Shown: in pieces, positions 24,106 through 32,991 of the stretch
Position numbering within the stretch: position 1 is the first letter of the stretch
How the letters are laid out: every line of letters begins with the position of its first letter
Source of the DNA: Candidatus Melainabacteria bacterium
GTDB taxonomy: Bacteria; Cyanobacteriota; Vampirovibrionia; Gastranaerophilales; Gastranaerophilaceae
Direction: 5' to 3'
Assembly: GCA_003258725.1 (NCBI GenBank)
Contig: QHMG01000016.1
Location: 1 to 33,814 of the forward strand
Length of the DNA: 33,814 bases
The notes under the pieces: model-generated
Seen by the model: only the letters and a program-made list of their open reading frames with translations
The model's database searches: none
What the model was told of the DNA's origin: nothing
Translations under genes and position numbers: made by a program

Positions 24106-25428
24106 ATGAAAATACACATGCAAGTACTAATTGCAGTCGGTTTAGGGCTAAAACGAAATTGGCATATATTCTTCGGGATTATTGCCGGTATTATCGTGGG
24201 CTTTTTACTTCATGGTCACGAACATACAACGATTTTTAACATTTTGAACTTTATCGGACAAGCGTTTATTCGCTTAATCCAAATGGTTGTAATTCCACTT
24301 GTTGTATCTGCTGTAATTATTGGTATTGCTAGTATTGGAGATAACAAACAACTTGGCAAATTCGGCAAAAAAATGGTTATTTATTATGGTATAATTACCG
24401 TTTGTGCCGTTTTGATTGGCTTAACTCTAGCACTTACTGTTAAACCAGGATTGGGCGCAACTCAATACATAGATACTGAAGCAGCCGTAGAAATTCAACA
24501 ACAAGTTGCGGCAACCATTGATAATCAAAGAAACAATGTTTGGAATATATTGCTAGACTTTATGCCTCGCAACCCAATTTCATCTCTTGCAACTGGTGAT
24601 ATGGTGCCAATTTTAATCTTTGTATTAATCTTTGCAATAGCACTTTCTAAAATTGGTGAAGTTAGCCGTCCTGTTACTTCCTTCTTTGAATCTGTATTTG
24701 CAGCAACAATGAAGGTTACAGATTGGATTATGTACCTTGCAGCTCCTGGTGTATTCGCATTAACTGCAACCTCTATTTCTGCATTTGGTATTGACGTATT
24801 TTCAAGCATTTCAAAATATTTATTTGTAATACTTGCGGGCTTAGCAATCCAGCTATTTATTGTTTATCCTGTATTTTTACACATTGTTTCAAAAGTACCA
24901 GTATTAAAACTTTATGCAGCAATGACAGAAGCTATGATGGTTGCGTTTGGTACAGCAAGTTCTTCGGCGACACTACCTTTAACAATTGCTTGCTGTGAAA
25001 AGAGGGGTATTTCGCATAAAATTTCAAGTTTTGTATTACCTTTAGGGGCAACACTTAACATGGACGGCACAGCACTTGCTCAAACCGTTGCAGTAATCTT
25101 TTTGGCACAGGCTTATGGCGTAACCTTAACTCCATTTTTGTTAATTCAAATTTGTATTTTAACCATTATTGCATCAAGTACTTGTGCTGGCATTCCAGGA
25201 ACAGGCTTAATCACAATCGTTTTAGTACTTAATGGTATGGGCTTAACTCCAGAACAACTAATTGCGGGCTTTGCTCTATTATTCACAATAGACAGATTTA
25301 CAGAAATGGCTAGAACAATGATTAACGTAACCTCTGATGCGGTTGTCGCTGCGGCCATTGCGGATAACGAAAACGAAATTAATTACGACCTGTTAAACAA
25401 TCCAGGTGCTTATAATGAAATCATCTAA
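24106..25428 (+). CDS. Dicarboxylate/amino acid:cation symporter (GltP/GltT/DctA family)
   Basis: This 440-aa inner-membrane symporter takes up glutamate, aspartate or C4-dicarboxylates with H+ or Na+. The family hallmarks are present: RLIQMVVIPLVVSAVIIGI early, the serine-rich hairpin GTASSSATLPLT (from residue 282), LGATLNMDGTAL (NMDGT from 318) and AGIPGTGLI. AAAGGGA lies upstream of the ATG. The substrate is not resolved. The last 14 bases overlap yraN. Confidence 0.94.
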   Translation: MKIHMQVLIAVGLGLKRNWHIFFGIIAGIIVGFLLHGHEHTTIFNILNFIGQAFIRLIQMVVIPLVVSAVIIGIASIGDNKQLGKFGKKMVIYYGIITVCAVLIGLTLALTVKPGLGATQYIDTEAAVEIQQQVAATIDNQRNNVWNILLDFMPRNPISSLATGDMVPILIFVLIFAIALSKIGEVSRPVTSFFESVFAATMKVTDWIMYLAAPGVFALTATSISAFGIDVFSSISKYLFVILAGLAIQLFIVYPVFLHIVSKVPVLKLYAAMTEAMMVAFGTASSSATLPLTIACCEKRGISHKISSFVLPLGATLNMDGTALAQTVAVIFLAQAYGVTLTPFLLIQICILTIIASSTCAGIPGTGLITIVLVLNGMGLTPEQLIAGFALLFTIDRFTEMARTMINVTSDAVVAAAIADNENEINYDLLNNPGAYNEII

Positions 25429-25768
25429 TCGCAAATTAGGCAACTATGGCGAAGATTTAGCGTGCAAATTTTTAGAGAAAAATGGCTACAAAATTATTGA
25501 GCGAAACAAAAGTTTTTCTCGTTTTTGTGAGATAGATATTATTGCGCAAATAAAAAATACACTTGTATTTATTGAGGTTAAAACACGTAAAACAAACTCT
25601 TTTGGCTCTCCTCTTGAAGCAATTACAAAAACAAAATATGAACACATAAGACAAGGCGCTTTGACCTATTTAAGCGAAAATAAAAAGCCTTTTTCAAACT
25701 TTCGCATTGATGCTATTGGAATAACTTTAGAGCCAAAACTTGAAATTAAGCATTTGCAAAATATATAA
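25415..25768 (+). CDS. yraN: UPF0102 family endonuclease-fold protein YraN
   Basis: This 117-aa protein is of the YraN/UPF0102 family, with a restriction-endonuclease-like fold: GNYGEDLACKFLEKNGY at the N-terminus, CEIDIIA and FIEVKTRK as the acidic/lysine catalytic-type motif. The biological role of the family is poorly defined; a link to DNA recombination or repair has been proposed. The ATG at 25415 is preferred over a GTG nine bases earlier; AGG at 25404-25406 is the ribosome site. The gene overlaps the symporter by 14 bases. Confidence 0.9.
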   Translation: MKSSNRKLGNYGEDLACKFLEKNGYKIIERNKSFSRFCEIDIIAQIKNTLVFIEVKTRKTNSFGSPLEAITKTKYEHIRQGALTYLSENKKPFSNFRIDAIGITLEPKLEIKHLQNI

Positions 25769-25814
25769 ATTTTCAGAACATTACCTGTTCAGTTACAAAA
25801 TTGGAAGGTTTATA

Positions 25815-25939
25815 AGATTCTGAAACCGTCTTGGTTTATTCGGGGCGTCGGCAGAGTAACGTCTGACCGACACCTTACGGGCTTGGTTCGTTTACACTCA
25901 CACGGCGCCCTACCGAAAAACCACTAGTGCGGTATGACA
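25815..25939. repeat. GC-rich structured intergenic island bounded by halves of hairpin repeats
   Basis: The left edge AGATTCTGAAAC matches the first half of copies B, D and E, and the right edge TAGTGCGGTATGACA matches the second half of copy C. Between them lie about 100 bases that are far richer in G+C than the surroundings. They fold well: AAACC/GGTTT (25823-25837), an outer stem TTCGG-GGCG (25839-25847) with CGCC and CCGAA (25906-25917), and an inner stem GTCGG-CAGA (25847-25855) with TCTG-A-CCGAC (25862-25871). It may be a longer member of the repeat family, an insertion into one, or a small RNA. It is not a recognisable tRNA. Confidence 0.45.
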
Positions 25940-26009
25940 TTGTATTTTGTATTTAATCTTAATGTCGCCATGAATTTGCGGTTGTCATACATTGTTACAT
26001 TAACACTAA

Positions 26010-26060
26010 ATATAGCAATTATTTTTAGCGCTTTGACTTTATATGAATGTAAAATAGGGA
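26010..26060 (+). promoter_or_regulatory. Promoter/regulatory module 4, before the metalloprotease-like gene
   Basis: GCAATTATTTTT (from 26015) and ACTTTATATGAATG (from 26036) have exactly the 21-base offset seen between GCAATTTTT (7629) and ACTTTATAT (7650) in module 1. ACTTTATAT lies 41 bases before the ATG, as in module 3. TTGTTA (25992) is a possible counterpart of the distal TTGTTAA but at a different distance. Confidence 0.45.
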
Positions 26061-26076
26061 AATTGGTACAAGTATA

Positions 26077-27642
26077 ATGAATATTCCAAATCTTTTGAAT
26101 ATAAACTTTTCAGGCAAAGTTGAAGATAAAAAAAACACAGCAAGAAGGCCTTATTTAGCACCTCAAAAGCCTGATACATTTGAACATACAAACATTAATA
26201 AGCAAGAATCAAAGAAGGATAGTCTTTTAACTAAAATTTCAAATTTGTATAGCCAAGCTACTCCTGCAAAATTAGACGTATTCGGCGAAAATTTAGCCAA
26301 AGATGAAAAACTTGATGAAAAAAAACTTCAAGGTTTAATGAATGACATGTCTACAAGTGACACTCTTTATTTTACATTAGAAAGAGCAAAATATGATGAT
26401 AAAAACAATTATCTTCTTAGAGGAATAATTACAGAAGATGATGAGGCTGATGAAAATATTAAACTTTTAGATAAAGATTTGAATGTTTTAGAACAAGAAT
26501 CAAGAAGAGTTAATGTTGACGATGAAGGTTATCCAGTTTCTAAAAAAATTCTAACGCAAGATTTTAGAACAAACACTTTCTGTGAAACAAAATTTGAATA
26601 TACTCCTGAGGGTTATCCTATAATGAGTAAAGCAGTAAAAATAAAACGTGATGCTCAAAACAGATTGTTAAGAAAAGAAACTTATGAAAAATCTGACGTT
26701 GAAGGCATGTTCAACGTTAAATACGAATTTCCTAACGGAAAATCAAGACAAATTTCTAAGGCTTATATTGATAAAAATGGACACACCATTGTAGAAAAAG
26801 ACATGCGTTCATCTGATATGACTAGAACTCAATACCGTTACGAAGATGACCCAAAAGGTAACAGAATTGTTGATTACAAAATTACAACTGCTGATGGCAA
26901 AGTTTTAATGAATCAATCTCAGTCTTTTGAGGTGCTTGGTGAAAATAAGTTCCGTTCGTCAAGAAATGATAAAACATATATGATTGAGTTTAACAAAAAG
27001 AATAACTCAATTGATATTACAGATGAAAAGAAAAAAGAAACCTCTCAAATTGAATTAACCGACTATATTGATGGCAATGAAGAAAAAATTATCAATGTTT
27101 TGAAAAAATTTCCTGGTGACGAACTTATTAATTTAGGAAACAAAGTTTCTTGTATCAACGAAATAGAAAATAAATTGGACGGTCTTTGCGTAACTCACAT
27201 GTTTGACTCAGACAACGGAATTTGGACAACGGGCTTTTTAACAGTTTCAGATGATCCATTTATTTTCTTACATGAATTGGGACATGCTACTGACTCTTGC
27301 GATAAAAACGTAAAACTTGTAAGAAACGAAGATGGTAACCTTGAAAAGAAAGTTATTGGTATGATTAGCGACGACGACAATTTCAAGAAAATATATTCTG
27401 AAGAAAGCAAAAATTTCTTAAAAGAATTTCCAACAAATGAACGTGAACACATTGACTACTTTTTAAATAACAACATCGACGGAGCAAAGAATCAAGGCAA
27501 AAAAGAAACTGTTGCTGAAACTAACGCTATACTAAATACATACCAATCAACTGGTTTGTTAGGTATTAGAACACAATATTTACAACAACATTTTCCTAAA
27601 ACAATCGCATATTTGAGTGAAAAACTAGTGCCAAGTAAATAA
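26077..27642 (+). CDS. Putative zinc metalloprotease with HELGH motif and N-terminal NINFSG motif
   Basis: No named family is recognised. The 521-aa protein starts MNIPNLLNINFSGK and has a KPDTFE element at 31-36. Residues about 100-310 are a beta-rich region with repeated short strands (DDEGYPVSKK, TPEGYPIMSK, DKNGHTIVEK, TADGKVLMNQ) resembling YD/MORN-like repeats. FLHELGHATDSC (HExxH, H399-E400-H403) is the typical zinc and catalytic helix, and E477 or E481 in KKETVAET is a candidate third ligand. There is no signal peptide or membrane helix. The HELGHATD context resembles anthrax lethal-factor-like peptidases, so a secreted or effector protease is possible but inferred. Promoter module 4 precedes it. 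Confidence 0.65.
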   Translation: MNIPNLLNINFSGKVEDKKNTARRPYLAPQKPDTFEHTNINKQESKKDSLLTKISNLYSQATPAKLDVFGENLAKDEKLDEKKLQGLMNDMSTSDTLYFTLERAKYDDKNNYLLRGIITEDDEADENIKLLDKDLNVLEQESRRVNVDDEGYPVSKKILTQDFRTNTFCETKFEYTPEGYPIMSKAVKIKRDAQNRLLRKETYEKSDVEGMFNVKYEFPNGKSRQISKAYIDKNGHTIVEKDMRSSDMTRTQYRYEDDPKGNRIVDYKITTADGKVLMNQSQSFEVLGENKFRSSRNDKTYMIEFNKKNNSIDITDEKKKETSQIELTDYIDGNEEKIINVLKKFPGDELINLGNKVSCINEIENKLDGLCVTHMFDSDNGIWTTGFLTVSDDPFIFLHELGHATDSCDKNVKLVRNEDGNLEKKVIGMISDDDNFKKIYSEESKNFLKEFPTNEREHIDYFLNNNIDGAKNQGKKETVAETNAILNTYQSTGLLGIRTQYLQQHFPKTIAYLSEKLVPSK

Positions 27643-27657
27643 ATATAAGATTTAAAA

Positions 27658-27685
27658 GAGATTCTGAAACAAGTTCAGAATGACA
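27658..27685 (+). repeat. Intergenic hairpin repeat, copy E
   Basis: Identical over 28 bases to copies B and D. It sits 15 bases after the stop of the protease-like gene and between two convergent genes, so its eight-pair hairpin may also limit read-through. Confidence 0.85.
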
Positions 27686-27720
27686 CAACATTTTACTTTG
27701 AACATTTCAAGTTCAAATAA

Positions 27721-28845
27721 TTATTTTTTAACAAAATGCGGATAATTTTCTTCATAGAATTTATCAAACTCGTCATTCAAAATTGCTTTTCTACAAGATT
27801 TTGCAAAATCAATTAAGAATTTGATATTATGAATAGACATTAATGCCGCTGCAGTCGCCTCTTGGCATCTAAACAGGTGTCTTATATATGCTCTTGAGTG
27901 GTTTTTACAAGCATAACAATCACAAGCTGAATCTAATGGTGCTGGATCAGCTTGGAATTGTTGATTTTTGATACATCTTTTACCATCGTGAGTGAAGAAC
28001 GAACCATGTCTTGCGTTTCTTGTTGGTAAAACGCAATCGAACATGTCTATACCTCGTTTTATGCCGTCTAACAAGTCCTCTGGAGTTCCTACCCCCATTA
28101 AATATCTCGGTTTATTTGCAGGCAACAATGGAGCAGTAAATTCTGTAAAGTGATTCATTGTTTCTTTATCTTCACCAACAGACAGTCCACCAATTGCATA
28201 TCCAACTGCATCATAAGAAGATATTACACTTGCACTTTCACGTCTTAAATCGTCAAAAAAAGCACCTTGAACAATTGGGAATAACGCTTGACGAGGGTTA
28301 GTTTTTGCTTTAAAACATCTTTCTAACCAACGATGAGTTTGTTCCATTGCCTTTTTGGCCTCTTGATAAGTACAAGGGAATGGTGAACATACGTCAAACG
28401 CCATCATAATATCAGCGCCAATATCTTCTTGAATTTCCATTGAAATTTCTGGAGAAATAAAGTGTTCTTTTCCGTCTTTAGGGTCACGGAATTTAACACC
28501 GTCCTCTGTAATCTTTCTCAAATCAGCAAGAGAAAAGACTTGAAATCCTCCAGAATCTGTTAAAACAGGTTTGTGCCAATTCATCCAACCATGAATACCG
28601 CCAAACTGCCTGATTAACTTTGAACCTGCACGCAAATACAAATGGTAAGAATTTGCCAAAATAATTTGAGCGCCTGTATGTTCAATATCATGATTTGTAA
28701 GCATTTTTACAGACGAATTAGTACCAACGGGCATGAAGATAGGTGTTTCGATATCACCGTGTGGTGTGTGTAAAACCCCAGCTCTTGCGCCTGTATTTTT
28801 ATCAACATGTACTAAATCATAGCTAAAATACTTATTGCAATCCAT
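27721..28845 (-). CDS. tgt: Queuine/preQ1 tRNA-ribosyltransferase
   Basis: Tgt exchanges guanine 34 in GUN-anticodon tRNAs for preQ1, a step of queuosine synthesis. The 374-aa protein has LANSYHLYLRAG, TDSGGFQVFSL (D97), GGLSVGED, the nucleophile motif FDCVLPTRNARHG (D270) and the zinc site CDCYAC (C308, C310, C313) with H340 or its neighbourhood. All catalytic residues are present. The start overlaps the end of ndk by 14 bases, so the two are probably translated from one transcript. Confidence 0.96.
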   Translation of the reverse strand: MDCNKYFSYDLVHVDKNTGARAGVLHTPHGDIETPIFMPVGTNSSVKMLTNHDIEHTGAQIILANSYHLYLRAGSKLIRQFGGIHGWMNWHKPVLTDSGGFQVFSLADLRKITEDGVKFRDPKDGKEHFISPEISMEIQEDIGADIMMAFDVCSPFPCTYQEAKKAMEQTHRWLERCFKAKTNPRQALFPIVQGAFFDDLRRESASVISSYDAVGYAIGGLSVGEDKETMNHFTEFTAPLLPANKPRYLMGVGTPEDLLDGIKRGIDMFDCVLPTRNARHGSFFTHDGKRCIKNQQFQADPAPLDSACDCYACKNHSRAYIRHLFRCQEATAAALMSIHNIKFLIDFAKSCRKAILNDEFDKFYEENYPHFVKK

Positions 28846-29299
28846 CTAATACAACTTCCATCATTGTTTTCCAATTAGTGCAAAGTTCTTTTTCTACATC
28901 AAAGTAGATTCTCATTTCTCTTTCAGCTGAAGCAACTGAATCTGAAGCATGAATACAATTACATTTCATTAAAGGAGAATAATCTGCTCTGATAGAGCCA
29001 ACGTCAGCTTTATCTGGGTTTGTTGCACCAACAATGTGTCTAATTTCTTCAATAGCATCAATACCTTCAACAACCATTGCAACAATTGGAGCTGAAGTAA
29101 TAAATTGAATTAAACCATCATAAAATGGTTTGCCGACATGCTCAGCGTAATGAGCAGCAGCTTGTTCTGGAGTAACATCTAACATTTTCATAGCAAGGAT
29201 TTTGAAACCTTTTTCTTCAAAGCGAGTAATAATCTTACCGATTAAACCTCTTTGAACTGCGTCAGGCTTTAATGCTACAAATGTTCTTTCAATATTCAT
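28832..29299 (-). CDS. ndk: Nucleoside diphosphate kinase
   Basis: Ndk equilibrates nucleoside di- and triphosphates through a phosphohistidine. The 155-aa protein has the N-terminal ERTFVALKPDAVQRGLIG, GATNPDKADVGSIRADY, and the active-site NCIHASDS (H117) followed by AEREMRIYF. It is slightly longer at the C-terminus than typical 135-150 aa enzymes. AGAGGAT precedes ATG. It is first in the ndk-tgt pair and diverges from mutS2. Confidence 0.97.
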   Translation of the reverse strand: MNIERTFVALKPDAVQRGLIGKIITRFEEKGFKILAMKMLDVTPEQAAAHYAEHVGKPFYDGLIQFITSAPIVAMVVEGIDAIEEIRHIVGATNPDKADVGSIRADYSPLMKCNCIHASDSVASAEREMRIYFDVEKELCTNWKTMMEVVLDGLQ

Positions 29300-29446
29300 T
29301 TTAATATCCTCTCAAAAATTTGATACCTTATTTATTAGAACACAAATATAACTTTTTTAAAAGTCCGAGAAGAAATTCCGCCTTTGCATGTTACAGATTT
29401 CGTTACAACTTGCAATTATAACGCAATTGTTCTAGAATATTTTATT

Positions 29447-31810
29447 ATGAATATATTAGAAAAGAGTACAAAAACATTAGAATTTGACAAAATTTTAGAA
29501 AGATTGGCAACTTTTGCAAGAACAAAGCAAAGTCAAGCATTATGCCTTAATCTTCAATTAGAAACAGACTACGATAGAATTCAAGATGCTATCACTTTTA
29601 CAAAAGAAGCAAAACTTCTTATTGATAAACTTCAAGAATTGCCTATCGACCATTTGACAGATTTGTCTGCAATTACATCAGAACAACTTAACAGCTACCT
29701 AACTGAAAGAGAGCTTTTAAGTTTAGCAAAGAGTTTGCGTTCTGCTCGTTTAGTTAAAAACTTTATGCGAGAAAATACAACTGGCGATATGTTATTGAGC
29801 AAATTATCAATGCAAATTTGCCCAAATAAAGATTTAGAAGACAAGATTTTCTCTAAATTTGATGAAGCTGATAATATCAAAAAAGATGCAACAGACACAC
29901 TTTCAGGCTTGTATTCAGCTTTAAAAGACGCTGAAAGAGATATTAAGGCTAAAATTAATGAATTATTAAATTCCTCAGAATTTGCACAATATTTGCAAGA
30001 GCCAATTTATACAATTCGTGACAACAGAATTGTATTCCCTATTATGGCTAGTGCAAAAAATCGTATTTCGGGTATTACACACGATGTTTCAGCAACAAAC
30101 AAAACCGCTTATATTGAACCGGCTCAACTAGTTGCAATGAACAACAAAATTAGAGAATTGAAGGTTAAAATTCATGACGAAATCGTTAAAATTTTGGCTG
30201 AATTAACACGTAGTGTAAAAGCCTCTTATGGTTCATTCCAAACAAACGAAAGAGTTTTAAGTGAACTTGATTTTCACTTTGCAAAAGCGAGATATGCAGT
30301 AAAAATGCACGCTGAACAACCAGAATTGACAAAAAATAAGGTTCTAAAGTTAGAAGGTATCAAACACCCATTACTACTTACAAGAGTTCCAGACATTGTA
30401 AAAAATGACTTCTCATTAGGTGATGGCTATACTTCATTAATCATCACAGGCTCAAATACTGGTGGTAAAACTGTTACATTGAAAACAGTCGGACTATTTG
30501 TTTTAATGACTAGAGCTGGTATGTTCTTACCTTGCGACAGCGCAAAACTTTACCCATTTGCAAAAGTTTTGGCTGATATTGGCGATGAACAAGATATTAT
30601 GCAAAATTTATCAACATTTTCATCTCACATGAATAATATTATTAATATTCTAAAAGAAGCTGATGAAAACACAATTGTTTTACTTGATGAAATTTGTGCA
30701 GGTACAGACCCACAAGAAGGTGCTTCTCTTGCTGAGGTAATTCTTGATGATATAGCAACAAAAGGTGCTTTAAGCGTTACAACAACTCACTTTGGAGAAT
30801 TAAAGTCTCTTGAATACTCGAATGCAAAATTTAAAAATGCATGTGTAGAATTCGACAAAGAAACTCTACAACCAACCTACAAATTAACAATAGGTATACC
30901 AGGAGCCAGCAACGCTATATTTATTGCTGGTAACTTAGGTTTAGACCCAGAACTTGTTGAAAGAGCTAAAACAACTCTTCATATTCAACGTGACCCATCT
31001 GCTGTAATTATTGAAAAATTACAAGAAACTCAACAAAAATTAACTAAGAACTTGCAAGATGTTGAAATGCTAAAAATTACATCTCAAAAAGCGCAAGACG
31101 AATATGAAAATAAATTGGCAGAGCTTCGCAGAGATAAACGCAAAACAATCAAAGCTATCGAAAGCAAATTCTCAGAAGAATTTGACAATGTTCGCTTAGA
31201 AATCAAAGATATCATGAATGAACTTAGAAAAGACAAGTCTGAAAAAGTTGCAAGACGTTCTTACACAAGATTGTCTTATCTTGAAAATGACTTGAAAGAC
31301 CAAATTGATAATGCAATGGACAAACAAACTTATGATGAATTAATTTGGGATTCTATCAAAATCGGCGATACTGTTATGATTAAAGAATTGAACCAACCTG
31401 TAACAGTTGTTTCACTTCCAGACAAAAACAACAACTTGACAGTTCAAATGGGCTTGATTAAAACAAAAATTAGCAAAGACCAAGTTGCAAAACTTGATAA
31501 ATCATTAACTAAAAAACCTCAATTAAAATTGAGACCGCTAGAATCTTTTGAACTAAAAAGAAGCGGTATGTCTAACACTCTTGATTTAAGAGGTTACAAA
31601 GTTGATGAAGCTCTAGATTCAGTTGAAGCATACTTGGACAAAGCGAGTTTGGCTAATTTAACACCTGTTTATGTCGTTCACGGCAATGGCACAGGTGCAT
31701 TAAGAAACTACATTCGAGATTACGTATCAACATCACCTTATGTAGCTAAGTACAGACCTGGTGAACCTGCCGAAGGCGGTGACGGTGTAACAGTTATTGA
31801 CTTAAATTAG
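29447..31810 (+). CDS. mutS2: Endonuclease MutS2
   Basis: This 787-aa MutS homologue lacks the mismatch-binding N-terminal domains of MutS1 and carries a C-terminal Smr domain. Family members suppress homologous recombination or rescue collided ribosomes. It shows the MutS core, Walker A GSNTGGKTVTLKT (335-347; Ser replaces the usual Pro), Walker B LLDEICAGTDPQEG, a long coiled coil (about 520-640) and Smr LDLRGYKVDEAL with HGNGTG (about 709-787). The frame is open from 29384, but the ATG at 29447 gives the standard N-terminus; no clear ribosome site precedes it. Confidence 0.95.
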   Translation: MNILEKSTKTLEFDKILERLATFARTKQSQALCLNLQLETDYDRIQDAITFTKEAKLLIDKLQELPIDHLTDLSAITSEQLNSYLTERELLSLAKSLRSARLVKNFMRENTTGDMLLSKLSMQICPNKDLEDKIFSKFDEADNIKKDATDTLSGLYSALKDAERDIKAKINELLNSSEFAQYLQEPIYTIRDNRIVFPIMASAKNRISGITHDVSATNKTAYIEPAQLVAMNNKIRELKVKIHDEIVKILAELTRSVKASYGSFQTNERVLSELDFHFAKARYAVKMHAEQPELTKNKVLKLEGIKHPLLLTRVPDIVKNDFSLGDGYTSLIITGSNTGGKTVTLKTVGLFVLMTRAGMFLPCDSAKLYPFAKVLADIGDEQDIMQNLSTFSSHMNNIINILKEADENTIVLLDEICAGTDPQEGASLAEVILDDIATKGALSVTTTHFGELKSLEYSNAKFKNACVEFDKETLQPTYKLTIGIPGASNAIFIAGNLGLDPELVERAKTTLHIQRDPSAVIIEKLQETQQKLTKNLQDVEMLKITSQKAQDEYENKLAELRRDKRKTIKAIESKFSEEFDNVRLEIKDIMNELRKDKSEKVARRSYTRLSYLENDLKDQIDNAMDKQTYDELIWDSIKIGDTVMIKELNQPVTVVSLPDKNNNLTVQMGLIKTKISKDQVAKLDKSLTKKPQLKLRPLESFELKRSGMSNTLDLRGYKVDEALDSVEAYLDKASLANLTPVYVVHGNGTGALRNYIRDYVSTSPYVAKYRPGEPAEGGDGVTVIDLN

Positions 31811-31833
31811 TCAAAATGTAACAATATCGACAT

Positions 31834-31864
31834 AAAGCACTCGTTTTTCGAGTGCTTTTGTTTT
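31834..31864 (+). terminator. Rho-independent terminator of mutS2
   Basis: AAAGCACTCG (31834-31843) pairs with CGAGTGCTTT (31849-31858) around TTTTT, followed by TGTTTT. The downstream TATAAT (31864-31869) of rpsA begins at its end. Confidence 0.88.
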
Positions 31865-31869
31865 ATAAT
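31864..31869 (+). promoter_or_regulatory. Probable -10 box for rpsA
   Basis: TATAAT lies directly after the mutS2 terminator, giving a leader of about 42 bases before the rpsA ATG. No good -35 box is seen at the proper distance, since that position falls in the terminator loop. Confidence 0.4.
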
Positions 31870-31917
31870 CTGTGTGTAAATGGTCTTTTAATTATATAGA
31901 ATAAACACGGAGTACTT

Positions 31918-32991
31918 ATGTCAGAAAAACAAAATTATTCAGACGTAGAGTTTGAAGCCTTGTTAGGCAATTATGATTACAATTTTAAAAAAGGAGATTT
32001 AGTAAAAGGTAGAATTTGTGGTTACGATTCAGACGGCGCAATCGTTGATATCGGCGCAAAAACATCTGCTTATGTTTCTGCAAAAGAAGCTATTCAAGAT
32101 AAGTCTAAATCTTTAGAATCAGTTCTTGAAAAAGGCAACGAATATGAATTTTTAATCATATCAGACGAAGATTCAGAAGGCAAAATGGCTTTATCGTACG
32201 TTAAAGTTCAACAAGCTTACACTATGAAAGAATTAGAAAAATTAAAAGAAGCTAACGAAACTATTTTAGGTGAAATTAGCTCAGTAGTTAGAGGAGGTTT
32301 AATCGTTGATATTCTTGGTATCAAAGGTTTTGTTCCTTCAAGCCAATTGAGAAGCAAAGATCAAGATTACAAAGCTGGTGACAAGATTGAATTAAAAATC
32401 TTAACATTAGATAATCAACAAAACAGCTTTATTTTATCTAACAAGAAGGTATATTCAGAAGTTAGCGAAGAAGAAAAGAAAAACTTATTTGCGCAAATTG
32501 AAGTTGGTCAAGTTGTTAAGGGTGATGTTGTTAGAATTACTGACTTCGGCGCATTCGTTGATATTGGGGGCGTTGATGGCTTGCTACCATTATCTCAAAT
32601 TTCTTGGAAATGGATTGACCACCCATCAGATAGACTTTCTATCGGCGAAAAAATTGAGGTTGAAATTATCAGCATAGACCAAGATAAACAAAGAGTTTCA
32701 TTGAGCCTTAAAAACTTAGAAGCTGACCCTTGGATTGAGGCGGAAAAAGAAATTAAAGAAGGCGAATTGAGAGAAGGTGTTATCACAAGAATCAAGCCTT
32801 TTGGCGCTTTCGTTGAAATCTACCCTGGTGTTGAAGCATTACTTCCTCAAAACGAATTAATGGATTATCAAAGCCAAAACAATGTTATCGCAAAAGTTGG
32901 CGAAACAATCAAAACTTATGTTTTGAAGTTCAATCCACAAGATAAACGTATTGCTCTAAGTGTTACACAACCAGAAATGGCTACTGTTTAA
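31918..32991 (+). CDS. rpsA: 30S ribosomal protein S1 (four S1 domains)
   Basis: S1 helps the 30S subunit bind and unfold mRNA. The 357-aa protein has four S1 RNA-binding repeats: about 19-85 (KGDLVKGRICGYDSDGAIVD), 104-172 (GEISSVVRGGLIVDILGIKG), 193-263 (VKGDVVRITDFGAFVDIGGV) and 278-350 (REGVITRIKPFGAFVEI). Repeats 3 and 4 have the canonical FGAFV core. It is shorter than the six-repeat enterobacterial S1 and close to the short forms of Cyanobacteria and Firmicutes. GGAG stands five bases before ATG. Its end overlaps the end of the convergent maf by 11 bases. Confidence 0.92.
   Translation: MSEKQNYSDVEFEALLGNYDYNFKKGDLVKGRICGYDSDGAIVDIGAKTSAYVSAKEAIQDKSKSLESVLEKGNEYEFLIISDEDSEGKMALSYVKVQQAYTMKELEKLKEANETILGEISSVVRGGLIVDILGIKGFVPSSQLRSKDQDYKAGDKIELKILTLDNQQNSFILSNKKVYSEVSEEEKKNLFAQIEVGQVVKGDVVRITDFGAFVDIGGVDGLLPLSQISWKWIDHPSDRLSIGEKIEVEIISIDQDKQRVSLSLKNLEADPWIEAEKEIKEGELREGVITRIKPFGAFVEIYPGVEALLPQNELMDYQSQNNVIAKVGETIKTYVLKFNPQDKRIALSVTQPEMATV

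Noticed and set aside
25839..25917. A tRNA gene in the GC-rich island (closing stem and GGTTCG)
   Set aside because: No T-arm pairing around GGTTCG, no anticodon arm of the right size and no fit to cloverleaf spacing.
29384..29446. Longer N-terminus of mutS2 from 29384
   Set aside because: The extra 21 residues are not family-like; the ATG at 29447 gives the normal length and N-terminus.
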